This document shows positions 32,457-40,445 of a stretch of 64,000 nt of DNA, in pieces; position 1 is the stretch's first letter; every line of letters begins with the position of its first letter. Made by a program: the position numbers and the translations under genes. The DNA lies in NCBI GenBank assembly GCA_003169835.1, contig PNAI01000035.1, forward strand, positions 99,367 through 163,366, written 5' to 3'. This DNA is from Hyphomicrobiales bacterium (lineage in GTDB: Bacteria > Pseudomonadota > Alphaproteobacteria > Rhizobiales > Xanthobacteraceae). The notes under the pieces were generated by a model. The model was not told the origin of the DNA and made no database searches. It saw only the letters and a program-made list of their open reading frames with translations.

Positions 32457-32726
32457 ATCGCTAGCTCAGTGGCGGACACCCGTTTGCGGACACAGGTTAT
32501 CCAGAAGATATCGACAAAGTCATGCCGGTGTTATTTGGGCGATATCCCTGGACCGGTCCACAGGAACATTGGATGATATTTCACAGCTTCTCTACCCCTG
32601 TTCCTCAGCCCTATACATGACATTCCACAGCTTGCCAGTAGGACGGATATCGTTCCGGTGCGCTATGGTTGCGCTGTTTCTCCGATGCGGCCGGTGTCCG
32701 CGCTGCGATTTTCCCTGAGTTGTCCG

Positions 32727-33320
32727 ATGGAAATTGCCGACCGACAGGCATGCGCCGATCTGATCCAATCCTGGGGGCTTTGCCGCGATCAAGCGCGCTG
32801 GGCGGACTTGCTGGCGACCTTTCATCCGGATGGCCAGATTGCGGTGTCGTGGTTCAAGGGTTCGTTTCCGGATTTCGTCGAACGCTGCAAGAAAAATTCA
32901 GGCACCGGTACGCGCGCCAAGCATCTGCTCTGGCCGGCGTTGGTGCGGGGTGCCGGTTCGCAGGCATTGGCAGAGACCAATGTGACAATCCTGGTGCGCC
33001 AGCAAATCGATGGCGTGTGGGTCGATCTGACCTCGCGCGCGCGATTTCTCGATCGGATCGAGCGGCGCGAGGGACGCTGGCGCATGCTCGAACGGGCGGC
33101 CATCTACGAGCAGGACCGGTTCGATCCGGTCGAGCCGTCCGTCGTGTTCGTCAAGCTGATGCAGACCGCGAATGCCGCGCAATATCCCGAGCCGTACCGC
33201 TATATGGCCTATCGCGTGCACGCGGCAGGCCGCACGCTCGCAAATCCGGTGCATTATGATGGGCTGCCCGAGACCGAGGCTCTCAAGGCGCGTTACGACG
33301 CTTGGCTCGGCGGGAGCTGA
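32727..33320 (+). CDS. NTF2-like / SnoaL-like domain protein
   Basis: The 197-residue product has the pattern of the SnoaL/nuclear-transport-factor-2-like fold: an N-terminal helix (IADRQACADLIQSWGLCRDQ), then WADLLATFHPDGQIAVSWFKG and the strand-rich segments WVDLTSRARFLDRIERREG and WRMLERAAIYEQDRF. Such domains serve as isomerases, hydratases or ligand-binding subunits; the function here is unknown. The ATG at 32727 was preferred over 32658 because it starts next to the domain. It is followed by a Bug-type receptor gene, perhaps in one unit. Confidence 0.7.
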   Translation: MEIADRQACADLIQSWGLCRDQARWADLLATFHPDGQIAVSWFKGSFPDFVERCKKNSGTGTRAKHLLWPALVRGAGSQALAETNVTILVRQQIDGVWVDLTSRARFLDRIERREGRWRMLERAAIYEQDRFDPVEPSVVFVKLMQTANAAQYPEPYRYMAYRVHAAGRTLANPVHYDGLPETEALKARYDAWLGGS

Positions 33321-33397
33321 TCGCCCCTTTCCATCGCGGGCAAATTCGCCAGAATGAGCTTAAGTCTCTATGCAACAAAAAAAGCGGGAGTAAACAA

Positions 33398-34438
33398 GTG
33401 AAGCCACAATCGTCACGCGCGATGCTGTTTGCCTTTGCCGTCGCTGCATTCGGCGCGACGGTGTTTACATCCGCCGCCGCCCAGGAAGATGTCGCGGCCT
33501 TTTACAAGGGCAAGGTCGTCCGCATCGTGGTCGGCATCGGTGTGGGCTCGGGCTACGACATCAATGCGCGCCTGCTCGCCAAATACATGGCGGCGCATAT
33601 CCCCGGTCAGCCGACGGTCATCGTGCAGAATCAACCCGGCGCCGGCAGCTTGACCATGACCAATCAGCTTTACGCTTCGGGTCCGTTCGACGGCACGGTG
33701 ATTGGCGCTTCGTTCAACGGCATGCCAACCACGCCACAGCTGCAGCCCGCCGCGGCGCGCTTCGATCCCAATAAGCTCATCTGGCTCGGCAGCACCAACC
33801 GGGAAACGCAGGCGACCTACGTTTGGCACACCGCGCCGGTGCAAAAATTCACCGATATCGCCAACACCGAAATCGTGATGGGTTCGCAGGCGCCGGGGTC
33901 GACGCAATACGACTTTCCGATGCTCGCCAACGCGATGTTTGGATACAAGTTCAAGGTGATCAACGGCTACGAGAGTACGCCGAAGATTCATCTGGCCATG
34001 GAGCGCGGCGAGGTGAATGGTACGCTGGCCAACTGGTCGACGCTCAAGGCGATCAATTCCAATTGGATCGCGGAAAAGAAGATCAAGATTCTCACGCAAT
34101 GGGCGCTGAAGAAAAATCCGGAACTCGCCGATGTTCCGTTGATCCTCGAGTTTGCCAAGAACGAGGCCGACCTGCAGACGTTGCGGTTCGCGGTTGCACG
34201 GCTGGAATACGGCCGGCCGTTCTTCCTGCCGCCGAATGTGCCCGCGGATCGCGTGGCTGCGTTGCGGCGCGCGTTCGACGCCACGATGAAGGACCCGGCC
34301 TATCTTGCGGAAGCCGACCGGCTCAAGATCGAAGTCGATGCGCTCACTGGCGAGCAGGTTGCGGCGCTGGTCGAGCAGGTCACGCGCACGCCGCCGGAGC
34401 TGGTCGAGCGCGTGCGCAAGGCGATGGAGGCGAAGTAA
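33398..34438 (+). CDS. TctC/Bug-family solute-binding receptor
   Basis: This is a periplasmic substrate-binding protein of the tripartite tricarboxylate transporter (Bug) family. The GTG at 33398 was chosen because GGGAG lies at 33386-33390. It gives a 346-residue precursor with a signal peptide (LFAFAVAAFGATVFTSAAAQ). Typical features are KVVRIVVGIGVGSGYDINAR, VIVQNQPGAGSLTMTNQLY and a late FFLPPNVPADRVAALRRAF. No TctA or TctB partner is adjacent, which is common for Bug proteins. The ligand is probably a carboxylate, but unknown. Confidence 0.85.
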   Translation: MKPQSSRAMLFAFAVAAFGATVFTSAAAQEDVAAFYKGKVVRIVVGIGVGSGYDINARLLAKYMAAHIPGQPTVIVQNQPGAGSLTMTNQLYASGPFDGTVIGASFNGMPTTPQLQPAAARFDPNKLIWLGSTNRETQATYVWHTAPVQKFTDIANTEIVMGSQAPGSTQYDFPMLANAMFGYKFKVINGYESTPKIHLAMERGEVNGTLANWSTLKAINSNWIAEKKIKILTQWALKKNPELADVPLILEFAKNEADLQTLRFAVARLEYGRPFFLPPNVPADRVAALRRAFDATMKDPAYLAEADRLKIEVDALTGEQVAALVEQVTRTPPELVERVRKAMEAK

Positions 34439-34465
34439 TGTCGTTCATTCGCCGATTTTATTGTC

Positions 34466-34547
34466 ATTGCCAGGCTTGACCCGGCAATCCAGCTTTCTTG
34501 AAAGAATCTTACGAATAAAGATGGACCCCCAGGTCAAGCCCGGGGGT
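34466..34547. repeat. Composite palindromic repeat (two hairpins)
   Basis: Two inverted repeats, 34466-34488 (ATTGCC...GGCAAT) and 34525-34547 (ACCCCC...GGGGGT), lie between convergent genes. The same arrangement occurs at 56061-56170. Both hairpins share a CTTGACC-type core, and the second is its reverse complement. Confidence 0.7.
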
Positions 34548-34579
34548 GACGTCATCGTTATTGGGCAAGCGGGAAGTGC

Positions 34580-35074
34580 CTATTTCAACTGACCCGCGAT
34601 CTTGTCGATGCCGGCCTTGACGCAGGCTTCGTCCTTTTCGCCGCCGGGCGCGCCGGAGACGCCGGCTGCGCCGATCACGTCCTCACCCACCTTGATCGGC
34701 AGTGCGCCGCGTCCGGTGGTGAAGCCGGTGAGATACTGTGCGCCCATCTGCGGATTGTCCTTCAGGCGCTTTTCCATTTCACCCGACGGGATGCGGAACG
34801 TGCGGGCGGTGAAGGCTTTCTTGAAGCTGTTTTCCATGGTGTGCGGGCCCGTGCCGTCGCCGCGGATTTGGACAATCACCTCGCCAGTGCGGCCGACGAT
34901 GGTCGCCGACACCGCATAACCACTCGTTTTGCAGTTCTCGATTGCGGTCGTGGCGAGAGTGACCGCCATGGCGGCGGACAGTGATTTCTGGACCAGCAGA
35001 TCGGCGCTGGCGGGGGTGGCGAAGGCGCAGGCGCTGGCAAGCCCCAGACAGGCGAAGCGGTAAGACGCGGACAT
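34580..35074 (-). CDS. GlcG/HbpS-family (DUF336) exported protein
   Basis: The 164-residue protein has an N-terminal signal peptide (RFACLGLASACAFATPASAD) and a GlcG/HbpS-like domain. The domain shows the helix LSAAMAVTLATTAIENCKTSG, the strand-loop ATIVGRTGEVIVQIRGDGTG and the glycine-rich GVSGAPGGEKDEACVKAGID. Members of this family bind haem or act near glycolate and diol pathways. Export to the periplasm is inferred from the signal. It is a single-gene unit on the minus strand. Confidence 0.85.
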   Translation of the reverse strand: MSASYRFACLGLASACAFATPASADLLVQKSLSAAMAVTLATTAIENCKTSGYAVSATIVGRTGEVIVQIRGDGTGPHTMENSFKKAFTARTFRIPSGEMEKRLKDNPQMGAQYLTGFTTGRGALPIKVGEDVIGAAGVSGAPGGEKDEACVKAGIDKIAGQLK

Positions 35075-35357
35075 TTTTTTAATCCTCCCAATGGTCGCAA
35101 GCCACCATGGTTCGGTGGCGGCATGGGGAGAGAGAATACCCGGTGAGGGCAGGGTTTGTCTCGCACCATCCGGCCGGGGCGGAATTCAAAATCGCTCGAT
35201 GCGAGGGAATAAAACGCAGAGGTATTGGCGCGGATGCTTTTGCCCAGCTTGTTGCAAGGACTGCATAACCTTGCGAAGGGCATCGCCGCCATGTTCACGA
35301 CGGGATAGAATCGCGCGCACGACCGGCGGCGGCCGGCGCAATGAGAGGGGGAGTTCA

Positions 35358-35612
35358 ATGGGCATTCTCGTCATGATTCTGGTCGGCCTGGTGGCCGGCT
35401 GGCTCGCTGGAAAAATCGTGCAAGGAACGGGTTTCGGGCTGATCGGCGACATCGTCATTGGAATTGTCGGCGCGGTGATCGCAGGCTTTCTGTTTCCCAG
35501 GCTCGGCTTCAGCCTTGGCGGCGAAATCATCGGCGCGATTATTTCCGCGACCATAGGTGCGGTGCTGCTGCTCGTGATCATCCGGCTCGTCAAAGGCGGC
35601 GGGAAGTGGTAG
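35358..35612 (+). CDS. GlsB/YeaQ/YmgE-family small membrane protein
   Basis: The 84-residue protein is almost wholly hydrophobic with three membrane segments and glycine motifs (LVGLVAGWLAGKIVQGTGFG, GIVGAVIAGFLFPRLG). This matches the family annotated as transglycosylase-associated protein, often induced by envelope or osmotic stress. The exact function is not established. A purine-rich GGGGGAG lies 5 bases upstream of the ATG. The gene stands alone between two minus-strand genes. Confidence 0.9.
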   Translation: MGILVMILVGLVAGWLAGKIVQGTGFGLIGDIVIGIVGAVIAGFLFPRLGFSLGGEIIGAIISATIGAVLLLVIIRLVKGGGKW

Positions 35613-35634
35613 CGGGCACGAAGGCTTTTCGTTC

Positions 35635-36069
35635 TTAAAATTGTGAAGGCAGCGGTTTGCCGCGCACGTCGGCGGCGCGCGCGATCTTGATCAGCACGCC
35701 GATGCCCTTGTCGGCGCCGACGTGTTCCTGCTCGCGCTTGAGGAGCCGCTTGAAGATCGCCTCGCGCATGGGGCCGGACTCGTGCAGCTCGGCGGTGCCG
35801 TAGAAACGCAGGAAGCCGGATTCGAGCACGCCGTCGCGCTGCGCCTTGAAGTTGGCGTAGATCACCACCACGCGTTTGTCGTGGCCGAGATTCTCCAGCG
35901 CCTGGCGCTTGGAGCGCTCCCAATAGGCGAGGTGCTCGTCGTCGTAGACCAGCATGCTGCCTTTGGGCGAAATGTTCGGCCCGTCCTCGCCTTGGGTGGC
36001 GAGCAGGCACGGCGCGCCGTCGGTCCAGGCATTGTCGATGAGGGCGCGGATTTTCTGGCTGATGGGCAT
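35635..36069 (-). CDS. Pyridoxamine 5'-phosphate oxidase-like flavin-binding protein
   Basis: The 144-residue product has the split-barrel PNPOx-like fold: PCLLATQGEDGPNISPKGSM at the N-terminus, then HLAYWERSKRQALENLGHDK and VVVIYANFKAQRDGVLESGF. This is the family of general stress protein 26 / FMN-binding proteins; a real role in vitamin B6 synthesis is unlikely. The ATG at 36069 was preferred because the domain begins at once there. The gene is followed downstream by the repeat-free convergent end of the GlsB-like gene. Confidence 0.85.
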   Translation of the reverse strand: MPISQKIRALIDNAWTDGAPCLLATQGEDGPNISPKGSMLVYDDEHLAYWERSKRQALENLGHDKRVVVIYANFKAQRDGVLESGFLRFYGTAELHESGPMREAIFKRLLKREQEHVGADKGIGVLIKIARAADVRGKPLPSQF

Positions 36070-36131
36070 GGGGCTCTGTTCGGATTGGTGTTGGCGGGAG
36101 TTGTGCGGGAAGTTCGGGACTAGAATATTTC

Positions 36132-36317
36132 TCAGGCGAGCAGGACGCGCGTGATGTCGTCGCCGGTTTCGGTGTCGATCACGACGAATGCAACGCCCGT
36201 CTCCTTCCATTGCTGGAGATCGTCGGCGTTCAGATATTGTGCGGTCGTCGTGTCATAGAGGCGACTGCGCGCGTATCTTTTTACCAGGATGGGTTCCCGT
36301 TGCGGCGTGGTTTTCAT
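36132..36317 (-). CDS. PhaR N-terminal (PHB/PHA accumulation regulator) domain protein, 61 aa
   Basis: The 61-residue product consists of one domain. LVKRYARSRLYDTTTAQYL followed by GVAFVVIDTETGDDITRVLL matches the DNA-binding N-terminal domain of PhaR, the regulator of polyhydroxyalkanoate synthesis and phasin genes. Full PhaR has a second, C-terminal domain that senses PHA granules, which is absent here; the frame closes right after the N-domain. The ATG at 36317 fits the domain start. It is divergent from the CtrA-like gene, so the two small regulators share one upstream region. Confidence 0.75.
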   Translation of the reverse strand: MKTTPQREPILVKRYARSRLYDTTTAQYLNADDLQQWKETGVAFVVIDTETGDDITRVLLA

Positions 36318-36649
36318 CGGTGAGGGCCCCGCGTTTTTCGAAGCATAACTGGTGATTTTCGGATGAGCTAGATCGAAACAGGACGTGTCTGCGCTTGGTC
36401 CAATGTCTCGATCCATTTCGCGTTCGTGCCTCGACCCGCTTGATGGCGCATGGCTGACTTGCGTAATCGATCGCGCGTGCAATTTTTTCGCAGCCGGCGA
36501 TCGTCCATGACATCCGGGTGCCTGCGTTAAGCATTGTTAACATTAACCAATTCAAAACATCGAGAAACCCTAGCCCTCCCAAAGCGTTTTCCTATGCGGC
36601 GTCTGCGGTACAGCGAGGTTGGTGTCGCAGCAAAGCGGAGGGACAGCGC
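36318..36649. promoter_or_regulatory. Shared upstream region of two small regulators
   Basis: This 332-base region lies between the divergent PhaR-domain gene and the CtrA-like gene. It contains three TTAA sequences at 36527-36530, 36537-36540 and 36543-36546. CtrA sites are TTAA-N7-TTAA; here the first pair has a 6-base spacer, so this is a near match only. GGAGGGA at 36637-36643 is the ribosome-binding site of the CtrA-like gene. Confidence 0.4.
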
Positions 36650-37003
36650 ATGCGTGCTTTGCGGATCGAGGATGATCGCGCCTTTAGGCAATCGCTCATC
36701 GACACGGGCGATCTCGTCGTCAATCTCGACAACAGGACCGTCGAGGTGGCCGGCGCGCGTGTGCATCTCACCAGAAAAGAATACCAGGTGCTGGAGCTGC
36801 TTTGCTTGCGCAAAGGCACCGTGTTGACCAAGGACATGTTCCTCGACCACATCTACGGCGGGGGTGACAAGCCGGTGCTGAAAATCATCGACGTGTTCAT
36901 TTGCAATCTGCGCAAAAAGCTTGCGAACGCGTCGAACGGTAAGGATTTCATCGAGACGGTGCGGGGGCGCGGCTATATGCTGCGCCGGGCGAGCGACGAT
37001 TGA
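36650..37003 (+). CDS. CtrA-like winged-helix protein lacking the receiver domain
   Basis: The 117-residue product starts [16 protein letters not shown], resembling the first 16 residues of CtrA, and then runs straight into [17 protein letters not shown], which matches the beginning of the CtrA DNA-binding domain. About 110 residues of receiver, including the phosphorylated aspartate, are missing. The winged helix is complete: [47 protein letters not shown] and [13 protein letters not shown]. The ATG has an excellent GGAGGGA site, so the shortened gene looks intact rather than decayed. It may bind CtrA sites without phosphorylation control; this is inference. Confidence 0.85.
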   Translation: MRALRIEDDRAFRQSLIDTGDLVVNLDNRTVEVAGARVHLTRKEYQVLELLCLRKGTVLTKDMFLDHIYGGGDKPVLKIIDVFICNLRKKLANASNGKDFIETVRGRGYMLRRASDD

Positions 37004-37035
37004 GCGCGGCGAGATAGGCCTTCGCCTGTCAAACT

Positions 37036-37704
37036 TTACAAAAACTCGGGCGGTACTTCCGACCACGCTTTGCGGCCGGCATAGAACAGCGGCTTCTTGC
37101 CGCTGTGCTTGGCGAGGTACGCGGCATAACGCGCGCGCATGCCCAGCAGGCGTTGGCGCGGCACTTTGATGCGCCGGTGAGGCAGCTTGATCAGCGCGCG
37201 CTCGATCGCCCAAAGGTTTCTCTTTGAAAATCGCCAGTCTATGGCGCCGAGATTTCGCAGATCGAAGCAGCCATAGGCCTCGACGCAGGCGGTGGCGTCG
37301 ACATATTCGTCGAAGTAGCTCATGGCGAGTGCGCGGATCGAGCGGAACACCGGCCTTCGCCCGTGCAGGCCGGGATCGCGCGAGCGCGCGATGGTGCCCC
37401 AGCGGCCACGATGGCGGTACAGGAAGATGACATGGTCGAGGTAGTCCGTCGATTCGATGCTCAGGACGAGCGGCGGATAGCCGTGCTGCTCGAGCACGGT
37501 GGCTGCAAACAACGTAGCTTCGGCGCAGTGCGCGATGCGGCGGCGCGCGACCTGGCGAAAGCTGCGCAAGGTTCCGCCGCGCGTTTCGCGGTTGTAGGGG
37601 GTGCGATTGAGGAAATGCTGCACGTCGTCGGGCGTGCGAAGGCGCTTGACCAAGCGCCGTTCGGCTTTCGTAAATGCGGCGAATGGGGGAGGCGAGGCGG
37701 TCAT
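37036..37704 (-). CDS. Conserved hypothetical protein, transglutaminase-like
   Basis: I cannot name this 222-residue protein with certainty. The segment RRIAHCAEATLFAATVLEQH, followed by STDYLDHVIFLYRHRGRW and SRDPGLHGR, looks like a Cys-His-Asp triad in transglutaminase-like cysteine peptidases. The C-terminal part is basic and aromatic (KKPLFYAGRKAWSEVPPEF). There is no signal peptide. It starts 17 bases after the stop of the UvrD-type helicase gene on the same strand and is probably co-transcribed with it. Confidence 0.6.
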   Translation of the reverse strand: MTASPPPFAAFTKAERRLVKRLRTPDDVQHFLNRTPYNRETRGGTLRSFRQVARRRIAHCAEATLFAATVLEQHGYPPLVLSIESTDYLDHVIFLYRHRGRWGTIARSRDPGLHGRRPVFRSIRALAMSYFDEYVDATACVEAYGCFDLRNLGAIDWRFSKRNLWAIERALIKLPHRRIKVPRQRLLGMRARYAAYLAKHSGKKPLFYAGRKAWSEVPPEFL

Positions 37705-37721
37705 CGGCGGCGGGTTGACTC

Positions 37722-40310
37722 TTATATCCGCTCCACGAATGAATCCACAACGCGCTTTTCGCCGGCCTTGTCGAAGGCGATGGTGAGCTTGTTGCCGTCG
37801 ACCGCGACCACGCCGCCGTTGCCGAATTTCTGGTGGAACACGCGGTCGCCGGTGGTGAAGGCGGAAGACGCGCGGCTGGATTTCGCCACCAGCTCGCCTT
37901 CGATGGTGAGCGGGTGGCGGCGCGCAGATTTTTTACGAACAGATTCACCCTCTCCCGCGCCTTCGGCGCGACCTCTCCCCGCTGGGGAGAGGTGAGGAGG
38001 AGAGGCATTCTCCGCATCGTCCTCGAATTCGGTTTTTGCAGCATCGGAAAATCCGCCGCGCTGCTTGTTGGCCTGCGCGCGCTGCCAGCCGGGCGTGCTG
38101 TAGTTCGAGCCAAACGACGCGGCCTGGTCGAAGCGCGAAGCGCCGCGGCTGCCGTAGTCGCCAAAGCCGCCCATGTTGCCCTTGCTCTCCACTATTTCGA
38201 TGCTCGCTTCTGGAAGTTCGTTGAGGAATCGCGAAGGGACGTTCGATTGCCAAAGGTTATGGGTGCGACGGTTGGAGGAGAAGAAGATTTTTGCGCGCTT
38301 TCGCGCGCGTGTGACACCTACATGGGCGAGGCGTCGTTCTTCCTCCAGGCCGGAGCGACCTTGCTCGTCGAGAGCGCGCTGATGCGGGAAAAGGTTTTCC
38401 TCCCAGCCTGGGAGGAAAACCGTGTCAAACTCAAGGCCTTTGGCGGCGTGTAGTGTCATGATGCTGACTGCGTCGGCAGAGGCGTTGGCTTCGATATCCG
38501 AGACCAGAGCTACATGTTCAAGAAAGCCTGCAAGATTATCAAACTCTTCCATGGAGCGTACGAGTTCTTTCAAATTTTCTAGTTTGCTGCCGGCGTTGGC
38601 AGCGCGATCATTTTGCCACATCTCGGTGTAGCCAGATTCATCCAGTACTATCTCGGCGAGTTCGGTAGGTGGGAGGGACACGTTTTGCACACGCCAGCGC
38701 TCAAAGCGATCTAACAAATCGCGCAATGTGTTTCTCGTTTTAGAACTTAGTTCATCAGTCTCAACTACTGCACGCGCGGCGAAAATGAGTGGAATTTGGC
38801 GCTTGCGAGCATAGTCGTTAAGGCGCTGTAGCGTGGTATCGCCGAGACCGCGCTTGGGTACGTTAATGATGCGGTCGAATGCGATGTCATCCGATATCGA
38901 ATGAATAACGCGCAAGTAAGCTATGGCATCTTTAACTTCGGCGCGCTTATAAAAGCTTGGTCCGCCAATGACGCGATAAGGTAAGACTATTTTGAGAAAT
39001 CGATCTTCGAACGCGCGCATTTGGAACGAAGCGCGCACTAAGATCGCGATCTCATCAAGCTTGTGGCCAGCACGATGCAACGCCTCGATCTCCTCGCCGA
39101 TGGCGCGGGCTTCTTCCTCGGAATCCCAGCAGGCGGTGACTGTGACTTTTTCGCCGGCAACATCTTCGGTGTGCAGCGTCTTGCCGAGCCGGCCTTCGTT
39201 GTGTGCGATCAGGTGCGCGGCGGCGGCGAGGATGTGCCCGGTCGAGCGGTAATTGCGTTCGAGCCGGATGATCTTCGCGCCGGGGAAGTCGTGCTCGAAG
39301 CGCAGGATGTTGTCGACCTCCGCGCCGCGCCAGCCATAGATCGACTGATCGTCGTCGCCGACGCAGCAGATATTTTTGGGGGTAGGCGCGGAAGTTCCAA
39401 TCGCGCTCTTACCCTCTCCCCTTGTGGGGGGGGGCTCGCTTCGCTCGCCACCCTCTCCCACAAGGGGAGAGGGTTGAGAGCCGGGCTGCGCGGCCACACT
39501 TCTTTGCGCCAGCAAACGCAGCCAGAGATATTGCGCGACGTTGGTGTCCTGATATTCGTCCACCAGGATGAATTTGAAACGGTCCTGGTACTGACGCGCG
39601 ACTTCCGGGTTCTCGCGAAACAGCCGGATGCATTCCAGCAGCAAATCGCCGAAGTCGGCGGCGTTGAGAGTTTTCAGCCGATCCTGAAGGGCCTGATAGA
39701 GTTTCTTGCCGCGGCCTTCGGCGAAGGCCGCGCCTTCGCCCGCCGGAACGTCCTTGGGTGTGAGCCCGCGATTTTTCCAATGATCGATCATGCCGGCGAG
39801 CATGCGCGCGGGCCAGCGCTTGTCGTCGATGTTCTCGGCCGCCAAAATCTGCTTGAGCAGGCGGATCTGGTCGTCGACATCGAGAATGGTGAAATCGGAT
39901 TTCAGGCCTACCAGCTCGGCGTGGCGGCGCAAAATCTTCACGCCGATGGCGTGGAAAGTACCGAGCCACGGCATGCCTTCCACCACCTGGCCGACCATGT
40001 CGCCAACGCGCTCCTTCATCTCGCGCGCGGCCTTGTTGGTGAAGGTGACGGCGAGGATTTCGCCCGGGCGGGCGCGGCCGGTCGCGAGGATGTGCGCGAT
40101 GCGGGTGGTCAGCACGCGCGTCTTACCAGTGCCGGCGCCGGCCAGCACGAGGACCGGACCGTCGAGCGTTTCCACCGCGCGACGCTGCTCGGCGTTGAGA
40201 TCGGTCAGATAGGTGGCGCGGCCGGACAACGCGCGCGCGGCAATGCCCGTCGGCGCTGGCGCCGAAAGATTAGCAGATTCAAGAGGTTCGCGTTTTGCTG
40301 GATCAGCCAC
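37722..40310 (-). CDS. ATP-dependent 3'-5' DNA helicase, UvrD/PcrA family, with repeat-derived insertions
   Basis: The 862-residue protein is a superfamily 1A helicase: Walker A GAGTGKTRVLTTRI, ILVDEYQDTNVAQYLWLRLL, GDDDQSIYGWRGA, and the late motifs TLHAAKGLEFDTVFLPGWEE and RRLAHVGVTRARKRA. Its role is repair and replication-fork processing. Two low-complexity stretches break the domain pattern: SPLVGEGGERSEPPPTRGEG before the GDDDQSIY motif and SPPHLSPAGRGRAEGAGEG near the C-terminus. Both are encoded by palindromic repeats. The DNA between about 38420 and 39060 is markedly AT-richer than the rest of the gene. The start is the ATG at 40310. Confidence 0.94.
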   Translation of the reverse strand: MADPAKREPLESANLSAPAPTGIAARALSGRATYLTDLNAEQRRAVETLDGPVLVLAGAGTGKTRVLTTRIAHILATGRARPGEILAVTFTNKAAREMKERVGDMVGQVVEGMPWLGTFHAIGVKILRRHAELVGLKSDFTILDVDDQIRLLKQILAAENIDDKRWPARMLAGMIDHWKNRGLTPKDVPAGEGAAFAEGRGKKLYQALQDRLKTLNAADFGDLLLECIRLFRENPEVARQYQDRFKFILVDEYQDTNVAQYLWLRLLAQRSVAAQPGSQPSPLVGEGGERSEPPPTRGEGKSAIGTSAPTPKNICCVGDDDQSIYGWRGAEVDNILRFEHDFPGAKIIRLERNYRSTGHILAAAAHLIAHNEGRLGKTLHTEDVAGEKVTVTACWDSEEEARAIGEEIEALHRAGHKLDEIAILVRASFQMRAFEDRFLKIVLPYRVIGGPSFYKRAEVKDAIAYLRVIHSISDDIAFDRIINVPKRGLGDTTLQRLNDYARKRQIPLIFAARAVVETDELSSKTRNTLRDLLDRFERWRVQNVSLPPTELAEIVLDESGYTEMWQNDRAANAGSKLENLKELVRSMEEFDNLAGFLEHVALVSDIEANASADAVSIMTLHAAKGLEFDTVFLPGWEENLFPHQRALDEQGRSGLEEERRLAHVGVTRARKRAKIFFSSNRRTHNLWQSNVPSRFLNELPEASIEIVESKGNMGGFGDYGSRGASRFDQAASFGSNYSTPGWQRAQANKQRGGFSDAAKTEFEDDAENASPPHLSPAGRGRAEGAGEGESVRKKSARRHPLTIEGELVAKSSRASSAFTTGDRVFHQKFGNGGVVAVDGNKLTIAFDKAGEKRVVDSFVERI
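37971..37993. repeat. Palindromic repeat inside the helicase gene (C-terminal copy)
   Basis: ACCTCTCCCC and GGGGAGAGGT form a perfect 10-bp inverted repeat around GCT. With the adjoining CCTTCGGCGCG-type sequence it encodes the SPPHLSPAGRGRAEGAGEG stretch in frame. Elements of this type are common between genes in Rhizobiales. Confidence 0.8.
39411..39474. repeat. Palindromic repeat inside the helicase gene (central copy)
   Basis: A perfect 18-bp inverted repeat has arms 39411-39428 and 39457-39474 (ACCCTCTCCCCTTGTGGG and its complement) around a GGCGAGCGAAGCGAGCC-like core. It is translated in frame on the minus strand as the SPLVGEGGERSEPPPTRGEG stretch, just before helicase motif GDDDQSIY. 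Confidence 0.85.
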
Positions 40311-40370
40311 GAGCGCCTAAGTCCATGAGAATCATGGAGCTAAAATGGCACCGGCAGACCATTATTGCGA

Positions 40371-40419
40371 GAGCATGATCTTATCCGAAAACCGGTTCCC
40401 ACCTTTCGGGATCATGCTC
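40371..40419. repeat. 49-base palindromic repeat, copy 1
   Basis: The element begins GAGCATGATC and ends GATCATGCTC, with an inner ACCGG core. It differs at two positions from the copy at 42237-42285. The two copies flank the Bug receptor and dienelactone hydrolase genes. Confidence 0.85.
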
Positions 40420-40445
40420 TGCGAGGCTTACTCTGGTTGCAGCGA

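Noticed and set aside
36527..36540. Perfect CtrA box
   Set aside because: On counting, the spacer between the TTAA halves is 6, not 7, so it is reported only as a near match.
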